Shown here in pieces: positions 11,171 to 23,807 of a DNA stretch of 64,000 nucleotides; position 1 is the stretch's first letter; the number at the start of each line of letters is the position of its first letter. The DNA is taken from positions 762,453-826,452 of the forward strand of contig CM055111.1 in assembly GCA_029204225.1 (NCBI GenBank), in the 5' to 3' direction. Source of the DNA: Diphasiastrum complanatum. Lineage: Eukaryota; Streptophyta; Lycopodiopsida; Lycopodiales; Lycopodiaceae. The notes under the pieces were generated by a model that was not told the origin of the DNA, ran no database searches, and saw only the letters and a list, made by a program, of their open reading frames with translations. The position numbers and the translations under genes are program-made.

Positions 11171-12429
11171 TTGATTTGTCTAATTGTCTACTCTTGCTTC
11201 CGCAACCACCGCACAATCTAGCTCTAGTTTCATTCTTGTGTAAAACCGGTAGTGCACACACCAAGAGAATTTCCATATCCTCTATTCCCCGAGAAAGACT
11301 ATTGTAGAATAGCTAGCCAATACTGATGAATTCCATAAAATTAATGTGTATTTACTAACAAAACTGAGTCTCTATTTTATTTTAAAGTGAAAAAGCTAAG
11401 TACAATTTAACTCAAAAATAACAAATATGGAATGATAACTGTTACGGAAAACCGGCAATACAAAACACAGGAGGAGTAAAGATAGGGTACCCTAGTGTAA
11501 GCACAAATAGACAAGGATGTGTAGAAGCCAAACTAGTCATGAGTGCCGCAACCGATGTGATGTCCATTGCCCTTTATGCCATCAACCATCACATTTCCAA
11601 TGAGATTTGTAGCATAATATCAAACCCATCTGCACGTAGACGTATGAAGAAAATCGAAAATGTGAATGGTGCGATTGAAGAGTTGACGGTTCAAATGAGT
11701 TAAAAATGCATCGCAATTCTGTAAAAATATGAGAATAGAAAATTGAGTTGTTGGTAATCAATGCCCAAATGAGTAGACAACAGTGCCGAGGGGGGAAAGG
11801 GGGGAGGGGAGGGGCCGGTGGGGGGGGTGTTTAGAAGGCAGCCACCAAAAATAGGCCGCTAGAACACCATACACCCTTTGCTTCAACACAAACCACACAT
11901 TTCATCCTCATGCATACAAATTGAACTCATGATTAGGACACCAACCTTCAAACAAGCACTCCATCCAACTTCAAACAAGTACTCAGCCACCAAATGCAAG
12001 CCATCACACCAATTTTCCTTCTCACAACCAACTCCTTCACCACAATGAACTCACTCTACTCACCCTCATGCATTCACCACACACAAGATGAGCAATGCCA
12101 CATCCCACAAGCAAACCTCAAGCAACCCTCAATCCACATTGGAGCTTTCAATTCATCCTTAAACATAGCAACTAACATCCAATACTAGTAACTAACAACA
12201 AGCAACTAGTATTCAATCAAGCAATTAGCAACCAAGTAAGTAACATGCAAGCAACTAACATCACTTCCAAACTCTAACTACAAAGCAACTAACATTCAAC
12301 AATGAAACTCTCTCAAGCGAGCAAGCAAGCATGGAAGAACTAACATGGAGCAATTAACTTCACAACATCTAACTTGCAAGCAAGCAAAGCAACTAACATC
12401 ACTCTCAAGCATATAACATTACAATACAA
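11170..12429. other. Intergenic, no gene; G-rich tract and CAACTAAC-rich DNA
   Basis: No supported coding region. A strongly G-rich run (about 11787-11830, several runs of four or more G) could form a G-quadruplex. From about 11880 to 12420 the DNA is C/A-rich with many copies of GCAACTAAC(A/T) and AACATCACT, a low-complexity region that may be the 3' part of the LTR-like segment described next. Confidence 0.4.
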
Positions 12430-12921
12430 GGAGAGGGTCTTATTTATACCCAAACCCCAATGGTCTCCCTTCAAGATGGAGTTTTGCCAAACTTCGTGCA
12501 CCTCATGCCCTTCTTGCCAAGTGTCCATCCCTCTTTGAAAGGTTGCCCAAGTTGGAAGGTTCTCCAAGTTGGCTTCTTATTGACTAGCATGTGCTTTGGA
12601 GTGATGGTGGGTCTTGATCAAGTCTTCAAAAACAAGTGGGTGTACCCTTTTGTAGGGTTTTCCTAGATTCCAAGGCCCCGTTCCCATTATTATCCAAATT
12701 TGGGTGATAACTCTAGTCAACCCCTATTTTCTAAGGTGGCCCCCAATTTTCTTTGTGAATAGCACTACACTTCGCCTTTCCTTGGTTTGCTCAAGTAGCG
12801 TGCACAAGTTGGCCGTTGTGCTGGCATTTTGTGTTGTTGGGCTGCACATTTTACTTGGTGCCTGGAACTTGCCCATATTTTGTTGTTAGGGCTTTCAGCA
12901 GCATTCGACACTGTCCCAACA
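12430..12921 (-). repeat. Candidate LTR segment (minus strand)
   Basis: On the minus strand the segment begins TGTTGGGACAGTGTCGAATG (start at 12921) and carries a good TATA box, GGTATAAATAAGACCCTCTCC-like, at about 12439-12450. These are typical LTR features. No primer site, partner LTR or target duplication was found, so it could be a solo or truncated LTR. Confidence 0.35.
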
Positions 12922-13559
12922 TTTTTCGGTCCCGTTTTTTAACACCATTTTTTTCCAATTCTTTTGCCGAACTGACTTTTTGTAGCATTTATGATAGGGC
13001 TTTTTCGACGAACAAGTTTTTTTTGAAAAAAAAACATTGGGCAATTATATATTAGTAAGAATTGTCTCAGTACATGGTGAAATATTAGCATAGCTTTACC
13101 GGCTATTTCCAAATCTATAACTGGCCAATTATAAGACCATAGAATATTTTTATGGGCCATTTCTAAGGCTGCAAAATTTTCTCTAGCCGCATTTAGGGCA
13201 GGCTGGAACCCATTTCTACAGGCAATTTTATGTCGATTTTTTCTCCAATAGCCAAGGTTTACATGCCGATTTTTATTGTTATGCAAACATAGACTTCAAT
13301 ATTAGCCAGATTTTCCGTCTGGAAATATCGGCTAAAAAATGTGCTTCTAACATTGGCATTAACTAGCAAATAAGTTATACCTAAACCTAGTCATGCAAAA
13401 CTAATTACTAACTAAATAGGACTAGCCACAAAGGCATTAACTAATTACTAATCAGATAAAAATAAGGCATCAAATTGATGGACTTAAACTTACTCCTACT
13501 CACCTATTATTATCTTATGAGGACTTCCATACATCTATCTTTATTCTCTTTTATAAGCT
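12922..13559. other. Intergenic, no gene seen
   Basis: AT-rich, with short GGCCAATTAT / GGCTATTTCC-like phrases and their complements recurring between 13080 and 13340. The longest open frame, on the minus strand, has no recognisable motif. Confidence 0.4.
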
Positions 13560-15690
13560 ATTGGAACAATCTACAAAAATGAACTGTTATTCGAGAAAGT
13601 CTACAATTTTAACCTCATGTTCCAAAATCCTATGAGATATTCTGAACACTCTCTATGAATGTCAAAAATGAATCAATGACTGATCATCTTAACAACTTCA
13701 AAAAAATTTGTTTGAACAAATGGTTGTAATAGGATTCACAGTTCAAGACTCATATGCAGTAACGACTTTACAGTCAAGCGAGGTAATGATCATGTCTTCA
13801 CAAGCATGAATAACTCTTTCAAGAGTCATAATAATGCTATTCCAAGAAGGAGGCAGAAGAAAAGACTCAGTAATCGGTATCAATTTAGAGACTCGAGCTT
13901 TAAAGGCCTAAAGAAGCTGAAGAAGAAAAAGGCTCAAAAGAAGAACCATCAGAATCAACAACATATGAATGAGCAGACATCATCCACAAAGACCAAGAAA
14001 GTTCTGCAAGTAATACAAGTGAATCAACCATGATATTGAGGATTACATAATCCTAAATTATAAGAAGCATTAGTAGAAGCATGCAAATCAACAATAAGTG
14101 CATGTCTTAGAGGCAACACAAGCAATGAAGATTGAGCAAAATCAATATACCTTTGTGGCAAAATTAGCAAATCAATTGGAGACAACTCATGGTACTTGAA
14201 CTCTAGAGCTACACAATGCATGACCTTTCAAAAGGAGTGGTTCTAGCAATATCAACAAAATGTCACTAACACATACGTTCAACTAGACGACGACAATGCT
14301 CACAATATCATTGATGAAGGCCTCATAAAAAATGAAAAGATAAAGTCCATTCCAAATGTACTTTGTGTCTCTAGTCTACTATAGAAATTACTCTTTATAA
14401 GCAGAATAGCAGACTTAGGGCATAGAGTTGAATTTGATTCTAATTATTGTAAAATCTAAGATAATTCTATGGATGTTCTTGCATTTGGAATGAGGCAAGG
14501 TTACTTGTATAAGTTGACTCAAATCAACTTCCACCTCAGTCAATAAATATCTACTTTGGCATTACAGGCTGGGTCACATTAACTACAATTGTATATTGCA
14601 CATGTATAAGCAAAAAATAGTACAAGACTTAGATTTTTCTAGCAATGCAAATCATCCAATATGTTAAAACTATATCTTAGAAAAGCATGCTAGAAAACCA
14701 TTCAAATCCAATCATGTACATACTTCCAAAGGTTTGCTTGGTATTGTGCATAGTGACATGTATGGTCCAATGCATACTCCATCTCTAGAGGGAGCAAAAT
14801 ATTTCTTAGCTTTCATAGATTATTTCTCTAGGACGTGTGCAGTGTATTCCTAAAGCAAAAGTCTAAAGCATTTAAATGCTTTAAGATGTTCAAAGCAGAA
14901 TCAAAGGCACAAATTGGCAAAAAAGCTGAAACTTTTTTGAATAGATAATGGAGAAATATACGTCTCATATGAATTTGGAGATTATTGCCAGAGTAATGGT
15001 ATCATCCATCAATTGGCAACAAGCTATTAACCACAATCAAATGACGTAGCAAAAAAATAGAACATAACATTTGTAGAGTGTGCCAAAGCAATGTTGACAC
15101 ATGCCTCACTTACCAAATAATTTTGGGCAAAAGTTGTTGCAACCCCTTTCTACATTCAGAATAGATACACTACCAAGAGTCAAAACAATCATACTCCTAC
15201 TAAAGTTTGGATCAGATAGAGATGGTCTATCAAAAGCTTAAAAGTTTTTGGTTACATCACTTATGCTCAACTTTCAAATGAGCTAAGAAAAAAGCTAGAT
15301 AACTCTAACGTTAAGTTTGTCTTTGTTGGTTATTTCGTAGTTAATAAAGCTTATAAGCTTTATAACCCTACAGCAAAAAAGGTATTTGTGAGCATGGATG
15401 TCATCTTTTTTATAAACCAAATTTTGAACCTTAAAAATTAAGGACAACATGTCAGTAAAACCTTCAAGTTTTATTGATGCAGAGGCTTTAAGAGTTCACT
15501 CGAACAACAATTAATCTAAGGAAAAAGACCAAAGATAGCAAGAGCAACCACAACAATGACAACCCATCATTCCAAAAATATCTACAAGAATTAGAAATCC
15601 TCTAGCCAGATTCATAGATGAATCATCATGCTACTTTACGCAAGAGCCTACAACTTATCAAAAAGAGGTGGAGTAGTTAAATTCAAATAT
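13560..15690 (+). pseudogene. Decayed copia gag-integrase remnant
   Basis: The order on the plus strand is a gag piece (about 13570-14030; basic KKLKKKKAQKKN stretch), a protease/pre-integrase piece near 14390 (ISRIADLGHRVEFDSN), and integrase from about 14740. Integrase matches include FLAFIDYFSRTCAVYS, HIDNGEIYVSYEF, GIIHQLATSY, FVECAKAMLTHASLTK, the NVKFVFVGYFVVNKAYKLYNP block and VSMDVIF. There are many in-frame stops. The beginning of RT (TQEPTTYQKEVE) is reached at about 15640, after which the homology stops abruptly near 15700. It is related to the copia at 61670, which has LSISRITNLGHRVEFE. The element is dead. Confidence 0.88.
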
Positions 15691-16410
15691 CTGAAAATTG
15701 ACTATGGACAAGGAAGGCGAGGAAGGGGGGAGGGGCTACGCCCCACTTCGGGGTGCCAGGCTCCTCTCCTCTTCAATGTTTATAACTTCTTTTCTCTCTC
15801 TTCTGATATGGTGTGGGGGCTGGAATACAAGGCCTAAGGAGCATTTCAATGGAGCCCGAGAGAATTAAGGGAAGAAGAACCTTGCAGGGAAGGAGCCTAT
15901 GTATATAATAATTTTGTGAAATATTTTGCCCAAGTATGACATCCTACGTGTATAAGCCCATCTTCAAGAGCCCACTAGTAGTTAGTTATGTTTGGCATCC
16001 TGCGAGTGTAAGTCCAACTTGTGGTGCCATTAGTCACTAGGGGGCAAGGAAACAATTTTGGCAAGTCTCAAGGTTTAAACTTAGACTTAAAAAAGTATGT
16101 AAAAATCAAAGTCAAGCTTTCAAAAAGGAACTTGCATTGTATTTTTGAGACTTAAAATGTCTTGTCCCATAAGCATCAATGGAAAGTAAACTCCACAAGC
16201 TTCTATAAAAGGAAGTCCTTTGTATGCAATTTCCATCCTTAATGCAAGAGCCAAGTGTTGCTATTTTGGATCCATATGTGCTAAATGTGGTGTTTGGCTA
16301 ATATTAGTGTAACTTTGTGTTTGATGTATTTCTTTGTAAGTGTTGTTGTCTTAGCCCCTTTTTAGCATGTATGCCTAATCTCGGAGTGTTTCTAATTTAG
16401 TTATGCTTGG
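15691..16410. other. Non-coding, LTR-like promoter possible
   Basis: It begins with a GC-richer stretch (GGGGCTACGCCCCACTTCGG near 15733) where copia homology ends, so this is an insertion or deletion junction. A TATAAAAGGAAG box lies near 16204. No gene is seen. It may be an LTR remnant, but no paired copy or clear borders were found. Confidence 0.3.
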
Positions 16411-16411
16411 A

Positions 16412-16447
<36 letters not shown>

Positions 16448-16452
16448 GCTGG

Positions 16453-16534
<82 letters not shown>
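16411..16534. repeat. (GA)n microsatellite, interrupted
   Basis: An AG tract at 16411-16443, a 12-bp interruption (GATGTGCTGGGT), then an AG tract at about 16455-16534. The long Arg-Glu and Ser-Leu frames over it are artefacts of the repeat. Confidence 0.97.
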
Positions 16535-16535
<1 letters not shown>

Positions 16536-17845
16536 TCAGATGCCTACTTTGTCTTTGGAGCATCACGATCTCTTCTAGCATTTTGTGAACTTGGCGCTTG
16601 CACTTAGAGCGATGTGAAAATTTGTTATAGATGAGGTTGAATCTTTTTTTGTGTTGTCCTATTGATTTGGATGTACAAATTTGAAGGAATGTTGAATATA
16701 CGTTACTTCTTGGATATGTCAAACATGCCTTTGTTGTTGATCTGGAAGTTTCAGCATAAGATATCAAATATTGTCTCTTAGCTTCTTTTTTGTTTCTTTA
16801 AGGTTGTCAAGAAGAGTTGATGCTCAAACTTGAGGTCTTCCATGTTGTGTGTTGGCAGAGCTATGTTTGCCAAAAGTTTGTAAATTAATGTCCATTCACA
16901 AAAGCCGACAAGATTTTCAATTGAGCTATTGAATCTTTTGTTGTAGGTTTCTAAAGCCTACATGTTTGGGCCCCTTTGGGTTATGAGCCTATAAAAATTT
17001 CAAGTTTTAGGTTTTATATACTTTTGTCTTTGTGTTTCCTTTGAATGCATCCCATGCATGTCCCACAATGCCATCTTTTTTTCGCATGCATGTCTTTATG
17101 CCCCAAATTTTCATTTTGCATGACCAAAAGTACATCAACCAGCATGACCTTATCAACACATGTCACATTCTAAATAATGTCTGTAACCTGTTTGAGAAAT
17201 TTCCTTTAACACTAAACCTTTTCAGAAACTTTTTCATCAAGAAACTTTTTCATCAACCGAACACACAGTCATGCCTTATATGGCAAGGCCGAAAGATGGT
17301 GAAAACTCAACAACACATTTAAATTTAAACACAAACCTAAAAACCTCTTATTGACACCAAGAGAAGTGTTGTATTGCTTTCAAATCATTAAAAAATTAAA
17401 GAAAACAAAATTTGCACTTTGGAAAAACTAAAAACATATACTCAAACTCACAGGAATCACACATTAGGTCACACATTAGGTTTTAGCAAATTGTCACAAT
17501 AGGTTACTACTAACACCATAAATCGTTTCCATACTAATAAAAGACCTTAATTGCCACTTTTGACATTTTTGAATAGTTTGTGTTCATCCATATTTAACCC
17601 TGACCTAACTAAACTCCATTACCATCCCTCTCAGCTGACCTTGCTCCCTTTTCCAACAACAAATTGAGCTGGTGTATAATTCTGATCACTTGTGATTCTA
17701 GCAGCTCCATCAGTGGCTAGCTCCAGGCTCTACATTTTGTCCATATATATATCAAGGATTCTTATCTAGTAGCTTACAGCTGAGTGAGGAGGTGAGTGCG
17801 TGGATTATTTATCAGTGGAAGTACTGAAAGGATCGTTCAATCTTT
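16535..17845. other. P450 copy 1 downstream flank with dispersed repeat
   Basis: No gene. 16670-16990 is the inverted counterpart of about 39353-39610, downstream of P450 copy 2; for example CAACACACAACATGGAAG is shared as complement at about 16840 and 39458. A third relative lies at 45226-45420. 17740-17845 matches the first 75 bp after the copy 2 stop codon. The roughly 740 bp between (17000-17740) has no counterpart by copy 2, meaning an insertion here or a deletion there. Confidence 0.65.
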
Positions 17846-20418
17846 TTACTCAAAAGAGGTAAGCTTGTGGAAGATGACTGGCATGCCAAATTGAGGGTGC
17901 AATACTCCTCTAGTGGCTTGGCCATGCTTGTATTTGGAAGACAATTGGAAGGAGAAGCGTTGCAGGATCATCGACAGCGCCACCTTGGCCTCCATCATAG
18001 CAAATGTTTGCCCAACACAGGTACGTTGCCCGCAAGAGAATGGGATGTAGCTCTGCGGATTCTTGCATGCTTTTGATACTCCACCTGCAAATCGATCCGG
18101 CCTAAACTCCAGAGCATCATCTCCCCATTGTTCTGGGTCTCTGTGAAGCTGTAGTATGGGCATCCATACTTGCAGCCCCTCGGGAATGATCCATCCTTGA
18201 ATGGTCGTGTTCTTTACAGCTACACGAGTAAGGTCAGCTACTGCTGGGTACAACCTCAAAACTTCCTGGAGGATCATCGTAACCTGTGATACCATCAACA
18301 CAAAAGAAGAAGAATCAGTATGGTGCATGATGGAGACGTTGGGCATGCCGATCTGAAAATTAAAAGTAAAAAACTTGGATTCAGAGCGGGGTAGGGCATG
18401 CTGAGAATGGATTGTGTGCTTACTATTTTGAAGCCCCGGAGTTTCTCATCATCGATTGGCTTCCCGTTACAAATCTCTAAGACCTCGTTGCGTGCACTCT
18501 CTTGCCACTGTGGGTGCAAGGAAAGTAGCATGATCGTCCATGTAAGCAGATTTGCAGTAGTATCATGTCCAGCAAACAATAAGGAATGGCTCTCATCTAT
18601 GACGTCGTTTATGCTCAGTTTCTTGCGGCCTTTCGTTTCGTGATCACCGGCTTCACTTTCATAGAGCAAACATCCTAACAAGTCATTGCCATAATCTCGC
18701 AATTTCCCAGACTCTGCACGCTGTAAACGTGCTTGAATTATTTCGTCTAAAATTCTGTTCATATTGCGTTTGATCCGATTTATGTGTCTGTTGTTGGGTG
18801 TGGGGAGGATGCTGCACGAAGGTTTTCAATCCAGGTTATGAAAGGGCTTTTATAAGCCGAAATTGCATAAATATAAGGCACTAGTCACGATTTCCCGCCA
18901 TCTTGGTTAGAAATTGCAAAATCGTCACCCTATTGGAAATTGCGGAAACGCACAGGTTTGAATTTTTATAAACTATACAAATGAAATAGAACAGATCTAT
19001 TTGCACAATTCGAGCAGTCTGCTAGAGAGGATCTGAAATACCGGTTCTAACTTGCATAGTTCGCTACCTACATAAGACATCAACCTATGTTTTAACAAAT
19101 GTATAGAATCCACTTATCCAACATAACAGAGACCTGTCATTAATATATGCAGATGCTGAATATACCAAACCTATTAGAAAAGCCAAAGAATTAGAACCTG
19201 TAGCCAGGGATCACAATTGTCCATACTATTTGACTTGGACTCAGTACAAGCTTCTTGAGCTCTACTTGTAATCGACCAAACTTTTTTAATTGTTTGTGAT
19301 TGTTGCCATATGCGGTGCGGCTGAAGATATCCATTGCAAGCTTGTAGAATTCCTCACATACTTCCACCTCATAGCAGGAATCCTTCTGATCCAACGTTTC
19401 CCACCTCTTCATCAGCTTATCCGTGCTCGTTACCATGGTTCCTACCATTCCCTGGCTAAGAGAGAGCTTATAAAATGAATAGGTAACATAGACTTCATGT
19501 GATCACTCCTCAATTTATAGATAGCATCACGGGTTTAGCTATACTAGAAGGCGAACTTCCAACAGTTTGCAACGTGAGCTTGTTTTATGGATCAAACTGC
19601 TAAGCTTATCATCCTGTGTATAATGGGAACGACCGTGTTTCACAAAGGCAAAAATGTAATGTACCTTGAGCTTTTCAGTGTGAAACATAGAATTTATGAT
19701 GCGCCGATGGTGCGTCCACTCATCATCCTCTATTGTAAAAATACCCTTCCCAATAAATTCATTTAAGACTTTCTTTTCCGATGCTGCTCTTTGAAAACAG
19801 CTTGACTTTGTGGACAAGATCTCTTTGATCATTTCCGGATCCACCACATTCAGTGTCGGGGATGCTGTACCCAGCCAAAACACATATATGGTTCCTGGAA
19901 AATATACATGTACTTGGTTCTGACTCATTACTGATCAATTCAAAGCATGGATTATGTACGTACGTTGACACACTCCTCAAAGACTTTGGTGCAGGTGGAT
20001 AGCAGTGCAGAATTATATACGAAGTGAAACGAGACTGACAAGAGTGCGTTAATTTACATGAGACTTGATTTTTTTTGAGCTGGAATACAGCAGGGTTCTT
20101 ACCAAGGGACGCGCACCAGGGCCCCAAAAAGGGTAGGATGCGGGGGACTATGTCGTGGCTGATTACTGTCATGGGCTCTGACTGTGCTGCCTCAACAAGT
20201 TTCATCATTTCAGGAAAGTCTCCCCCGAGCAGTTGATAAGGCCGAGCTTTGATCCCTTGAGACTGCATCTTTCTCACAATACGCATTGGCTTCCACCAAA
20301 TTGGCTCCAGTATAATGCATATTACATACTTTATGAAAAGCACAGTAAGTGCTGTAAATAAGATGACCCACCATGCTGCTCCTGCCCATCCTCCTGTCCC
20401 AACATGAGTACTAGACAT
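17846..20418 (-). CDS. Cytochrome P450, CYP72 clan (copy 1), five exons
   Basis: Predicted exons on the minus strand: 20418-20103, 19894-19665, 19451-19198, 18811-18424, 18283-17846, all with GT-AG introns and consistent phases (1, 0, 2, 0). They encode 541 residues with stop TAA. Residues about 11-34 form an N-terminal membrane anchor. Motifs: I-helix AGHDTT (about 347-352, the canonical A-G-x-D-T-T), K-helix EVLR (403-406), PDRF (PERF equivalent) and heme-binding FSCGQRTCVG with cysteine ligand near 485. The enzyme should be an ER-bound, NADPH-P450-reductase-dependent monooxygenase. Five exons and the sequence pattern fit the plant CYP72 clan (CYP72, 709, 714, 734, 735 and others); substrate is unknown. 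Paralogue of 36739-39271 in inverted orientation. It looks intact; exon 4 starts with AGC (Ser) at the junction where copy 2 has AGA (Arg). Confidence 0.92.
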
Positions 20419-20494
20419 TTCAGTGCTATGATTTTTTTGTTGTTGTACGGATATTTTCTTTAGACGATTTCTATTTCGAGTTTATTTATTTGTT

Positions 20495-20878
20495 TTAAGA
20501 GGTCTTTACAGTGAAGAAGGTCCCCTCTCTGGGCACCTCAAAACAGGGAAGGCATGAGGGAGGGGACACTCGGAGTAAAGACCCCTCAAACAATAATTTA
20601 AAAGAATTGCCCAAAAACCAGTAGATTTGAAATAGAAAAATAGACAAATTCTTAAGGTTTCTTTGATTACTTTTTTTCTCTATGATTTTGTACAAATCTT
20701 TGGATCTGAATCCAATTGTTTGAATGCATGGTTGTAATGAGCTTCTTGCTTTGGAAATAAATATCTTTCCTATATCAATAATCTTGCAAACAAACAATAA
20801 ACTCATGGAAAGTTGTGTCACATATAGAACTTCTTTTATTGTCCTCTTTTGACCTTCCTTAAAAAGCAAAAGTGTCAA
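20495..20878 (-). pseudogene. Copia protease/pre-integrase fragment
   Basis: On the minus strand the phrase IKEVLYVTQLSMSLLFVCKI matches the conserved copia segment ending the protease region (V-L-Y-V-P-x-L-x-x-N-L-x-S-V). The fragment is only about 250 bp; homology fades towards 20600. It lies just upstream of the P450 copy 1 start and is not part of the inverted duplication. Confidence 0.65.
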
Positions 20879-20935
20879 TTCCAGCCCATCTAGCTTATCA
20901 AGGATTCACCATTGACAATATGGATATATTTTGAG

Positions 20936-21284
20936 AGTAGTTTCACATGGAAATTAAAGGGGGAAGGGGGTGTCAAATGGTCCATATAATGTACCTTGAT
21001 TGGTGGAGCCACTCCAAGAGGCCTCCCCCCATTTCACAAGGGGGTGGTGAGAGTTGCCCCCCTAAGTGGCATTGAAAGGTGATGGGGGTAAGTGGTGGGC
21101 CGGTTATCTCCCCTCCAATAAAATACAAAACTGCCTTATCTAAAATAAAAAAACATTTAATGCCTTGGCCTCCAAATGAAAAATTGTTTTCACATGGAAT
21201 GATATGGGAGGACCTGGGCTGTCAAATTGGGGGATAAGTGCATATTTTGAAATGGGCCTAGCCCTCTTCCATGTGAAACCACCT
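20936..21284. mobile_element. MITE-like element with terminal inverted repeats
   Basis: Left end AGTAGTTTCACATGGAA (20936-20952) and right end TTCCATGTGAAACCACCTT (21267-21284) are inverted copies with one or two mismatches. The interior is 310 bp, non-coding and G/C-rich for this region (GGGGGAAGGGGG, CCTCCCCCC), with another TTTTCACATGGAA copy near 21189. No clear target duplication was found, so borders may be off by a few bases. Confidence 0.55.
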
Positions 21285-21345
21285 TTACATGCTCCAAGCA
21301 CCTATAGTTATTTGAATATATTATAGCTCATATGTTGTCTCAACC

Positions 21346-21543
21346 CTAAATCAATAAACCAAAAAACATCTTAATATTATTTATATGGGTATTAATATGT
21401 AGAAAACCCTCATAACACTTTTGCTCCTTGTTTTCATTTTTTTGATCTATTGTATATTTACTTCTTATTTTTGGACACATAACTGCAACATGATCATGTT
21501 CTCTATATGTGTGACATGTAACATTCAACAAGTGTTTGGACAA
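21346..21543 (-). pseudogene. Possible retroelement zinc-knuckle remnant
   Basis: The minus-strand frame contains CHTYREHDHVAVMCPKIRS, which looks like a CCHC knuckle (C-x2-C-x4-H-x4-C) in which the second Cys has become Tyr. Nothing else of a gag is recognisable here. Confidence 0.35.
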
Positions 21544-23535
21544 GATATGAGTCTTTTATTCTCTTGACTTGAACACATTAATAAACCTTTTGATATAAAT
21601 AGATGTTCTTGTTGGCTTGTTATGATACCATCACCGTTATGCAAGACACAACTTTCATATTGCGGCCGTATGTACATAATCATAATAAAGCCCAATGAAT
21701 ATTCTCCTAATGCTAGGTTGGACTAATCTTATTTGACTAAAATCAAAGTCTTCTTGAATAGTGTCATCACATTTTTGTCATATTGGCAAGATTTCAGTAC
21801 AATTGGGATGACTAGCACGCTTTGTGTTGTCACGAATGAAAGATGCAAATATATGGTTTGAATACCAACGCTTGTTCTTTGAAAGAAAGACAAATGCAAG
21901 AAGAAAATGTGTCAAAGCTCAATTGTATGTACATTAATGGCTGTCCAACTATGCACCAAAAATGTATATTAATGGCTGTCCAACTTTCTATGCACCAAAA
22001 TATCATAGCGTACGTAAAAAGTTCCATGGGTGACCCTTGCTTGGCTAACTATTATTTTGAAAAACACAAGAATGAATCTTTTTTTCCAAAAATGTGAAAG
22101 ATACTTGTGTAATTAGATTTGAGGTAAGATCCTTCGAATTTGGAGAAGGGATCTTCATCAAGCATAGCAACAATTGTCTTTTTTCATGATGTACAGAGAA
22201 GGCTTTGAGCCAAACATAATGATGTAAATTTTAAGTATTAATAAATATTTGATGAGTGAGAGAATATCAACAATGATAGATTTGTAATCTGGTGTTGTTC
22301 TTGTTGTTAGGATCCACCAGAATGCTATAGAGATAGAGGCTTTAGTTCAACAATTCATGGTATATACATTCCATTTAGTCTTTCCGATGTACATGTGCTT
22401 TATTTGATTGATGTAATATATGATATTCGATTTCAACATAGCATCAAAGGTTTTTTTTAATCTCAAAATGATATTTCATGATGAGTATGATTTTTTAATT
22501 TTATTGGTCAAGAACTTAGTTTTTATTTTGATACAATCCAGACACTAGATTGATCAAAATACCTTGATAGTAGAGTATTACAAAATGATTTATACCAGGT
22601 ATTTTTTGTATCTCTTTTCTTGTTGGAGTTGAAGATGTTCTACTTTTCATGATAGTTTCAGTGGTTGACTATTGAATCTTCAATCTTTATCTTCAAAGAT
22701 TTAGAATTATATCTAGCTCTAGTGACAAGACATATCCACCCTAAAACCACAAATTAAATGGCATACAAGGGTCCACATATAAATTCATGAGCATATTGGC
22801 TTGAGATCCATGATGGAAGTAGTATGTCATTAGCTTTTTATTTTTTATGAACCCTAAACCCTAGACTTTGAGGCTATTCCAATTTAGCAAGTTTTGTTTC
22901 TTTGTGACAAGGTGCCCATCTACAGCAAGATCTTGAAGGATATAATGGAATGCAATCTACTCCAGGGAATTCCAATTAACCATTTGATTAGTCTGATCTA
23001 ATCTATAGGCTCTTATCGAGCTCTAGAACTATAAATTCATTGGAAAATCTCCTTGTGTGTCAGGTAGGAAAAAAAATTGGGCATGGTCTAATCTAGATCA
23101 CTTTTGATCTCTTCCAAACTTAGGATAAGAGTATATTAGACCTCACTGAGTCTATAAGGAGTGATTGGATCTAAAAATTTGAGCTTTAAGCTTCTACTTC
23201 AGTGCTTCCTTCTTTGTGAATTAGACAAGGTCAATTATTTCTATCAAACTTGACATTGGTGAGAGTAGTGGATAATTTGGTCATCAAGACATTTGTACAT
23301 CTTGCTAGATTTGTGTGTGTATGAATTTTAGATTGCAATGGGGTGCAACATCACTTCTGATCACTCATCCACATTTGTGTACTTTGGGGGTACAATGCTT
23401 GTTTCATGATGACATCAATAGGAAATGTCCTCTTGAAAATAAGTGAGAGATTGACCCCATACAATCACTCAATATGCAAGATAAGGGTGGAGTTCATGTA
23501 AGTGCTTCAAGATCTCATACGGTGCCCTGTGAAAT
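21544..23535. other. Intergenic, no gene recognised
   Basis: Apart from the two-copy repeat at 21929-22000, this AT-rich 2 kb shows only short open frames without family motifs and no repeat structure I could define. Confidence 0.4.
21929..22000. repeat. Two-copy direct repeat, about 36 bp
   Basis: GTACATTAATGGCTGTCCAA... is followed immediately by GTATATTAATGGCTGTCCAA...; both units end TGCACCAAAAA(T), the second with a 4-bp insertion. Confidence 0.8.
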
Positions 23536-23800
23536 CTCAACCAATGGCCCTCAATAAAATCTCAACCGACGCCATTAGTCAGATCTTGACCGATGCCTCC
23601 TATGTCAGATCTCGACCGACGCCATTAGCTAGATCTCGACCGACGCCATCAGTTAGATCTCGGTCGACGCTATCAGTTAGGTCTCGACCGATGCCTCCTG
23701 TGTTAGATCTCGACCGATGGTTTTCGAACAAATCTCGACCGACGGGTCCCTATCAAATCTCGACCGAAGGAGTTCGATCAGATCTCAACCGAAGCAATTA
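23536..23800. repeat. Minisatellite of AGATCTCGACCGACGCC-type units
   Basis: About ten degenerate units of 22-32 bp, each with AGATCTCGACCGA(C/T)GCC or close variants, the middle ones separated by CATCAGTT/CATTAGCT spacers. The unit in one frame reads as R-S-R-P-T repeats, but the frame drifts, so it is a DNA repeat and not a protein repeat. Confidence 0.85.
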
Positions 23801-23807
23801 GGTCCAC

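Noticed and set aside
16407-16607. Long Arg-Glu and Ser-Leu open frames over 16411-16534 and 45092-45225.
   Set aside because: They are translations of GA/CT dinucleotide repeats, which have no stops by nature.
23536-23800. Regular repeats with variable intervals resembled a CRISPR array.
   Set aside because: Units are degenerate, intervals are short and related, the context is a plant nuclear genome and no cas gene is present.
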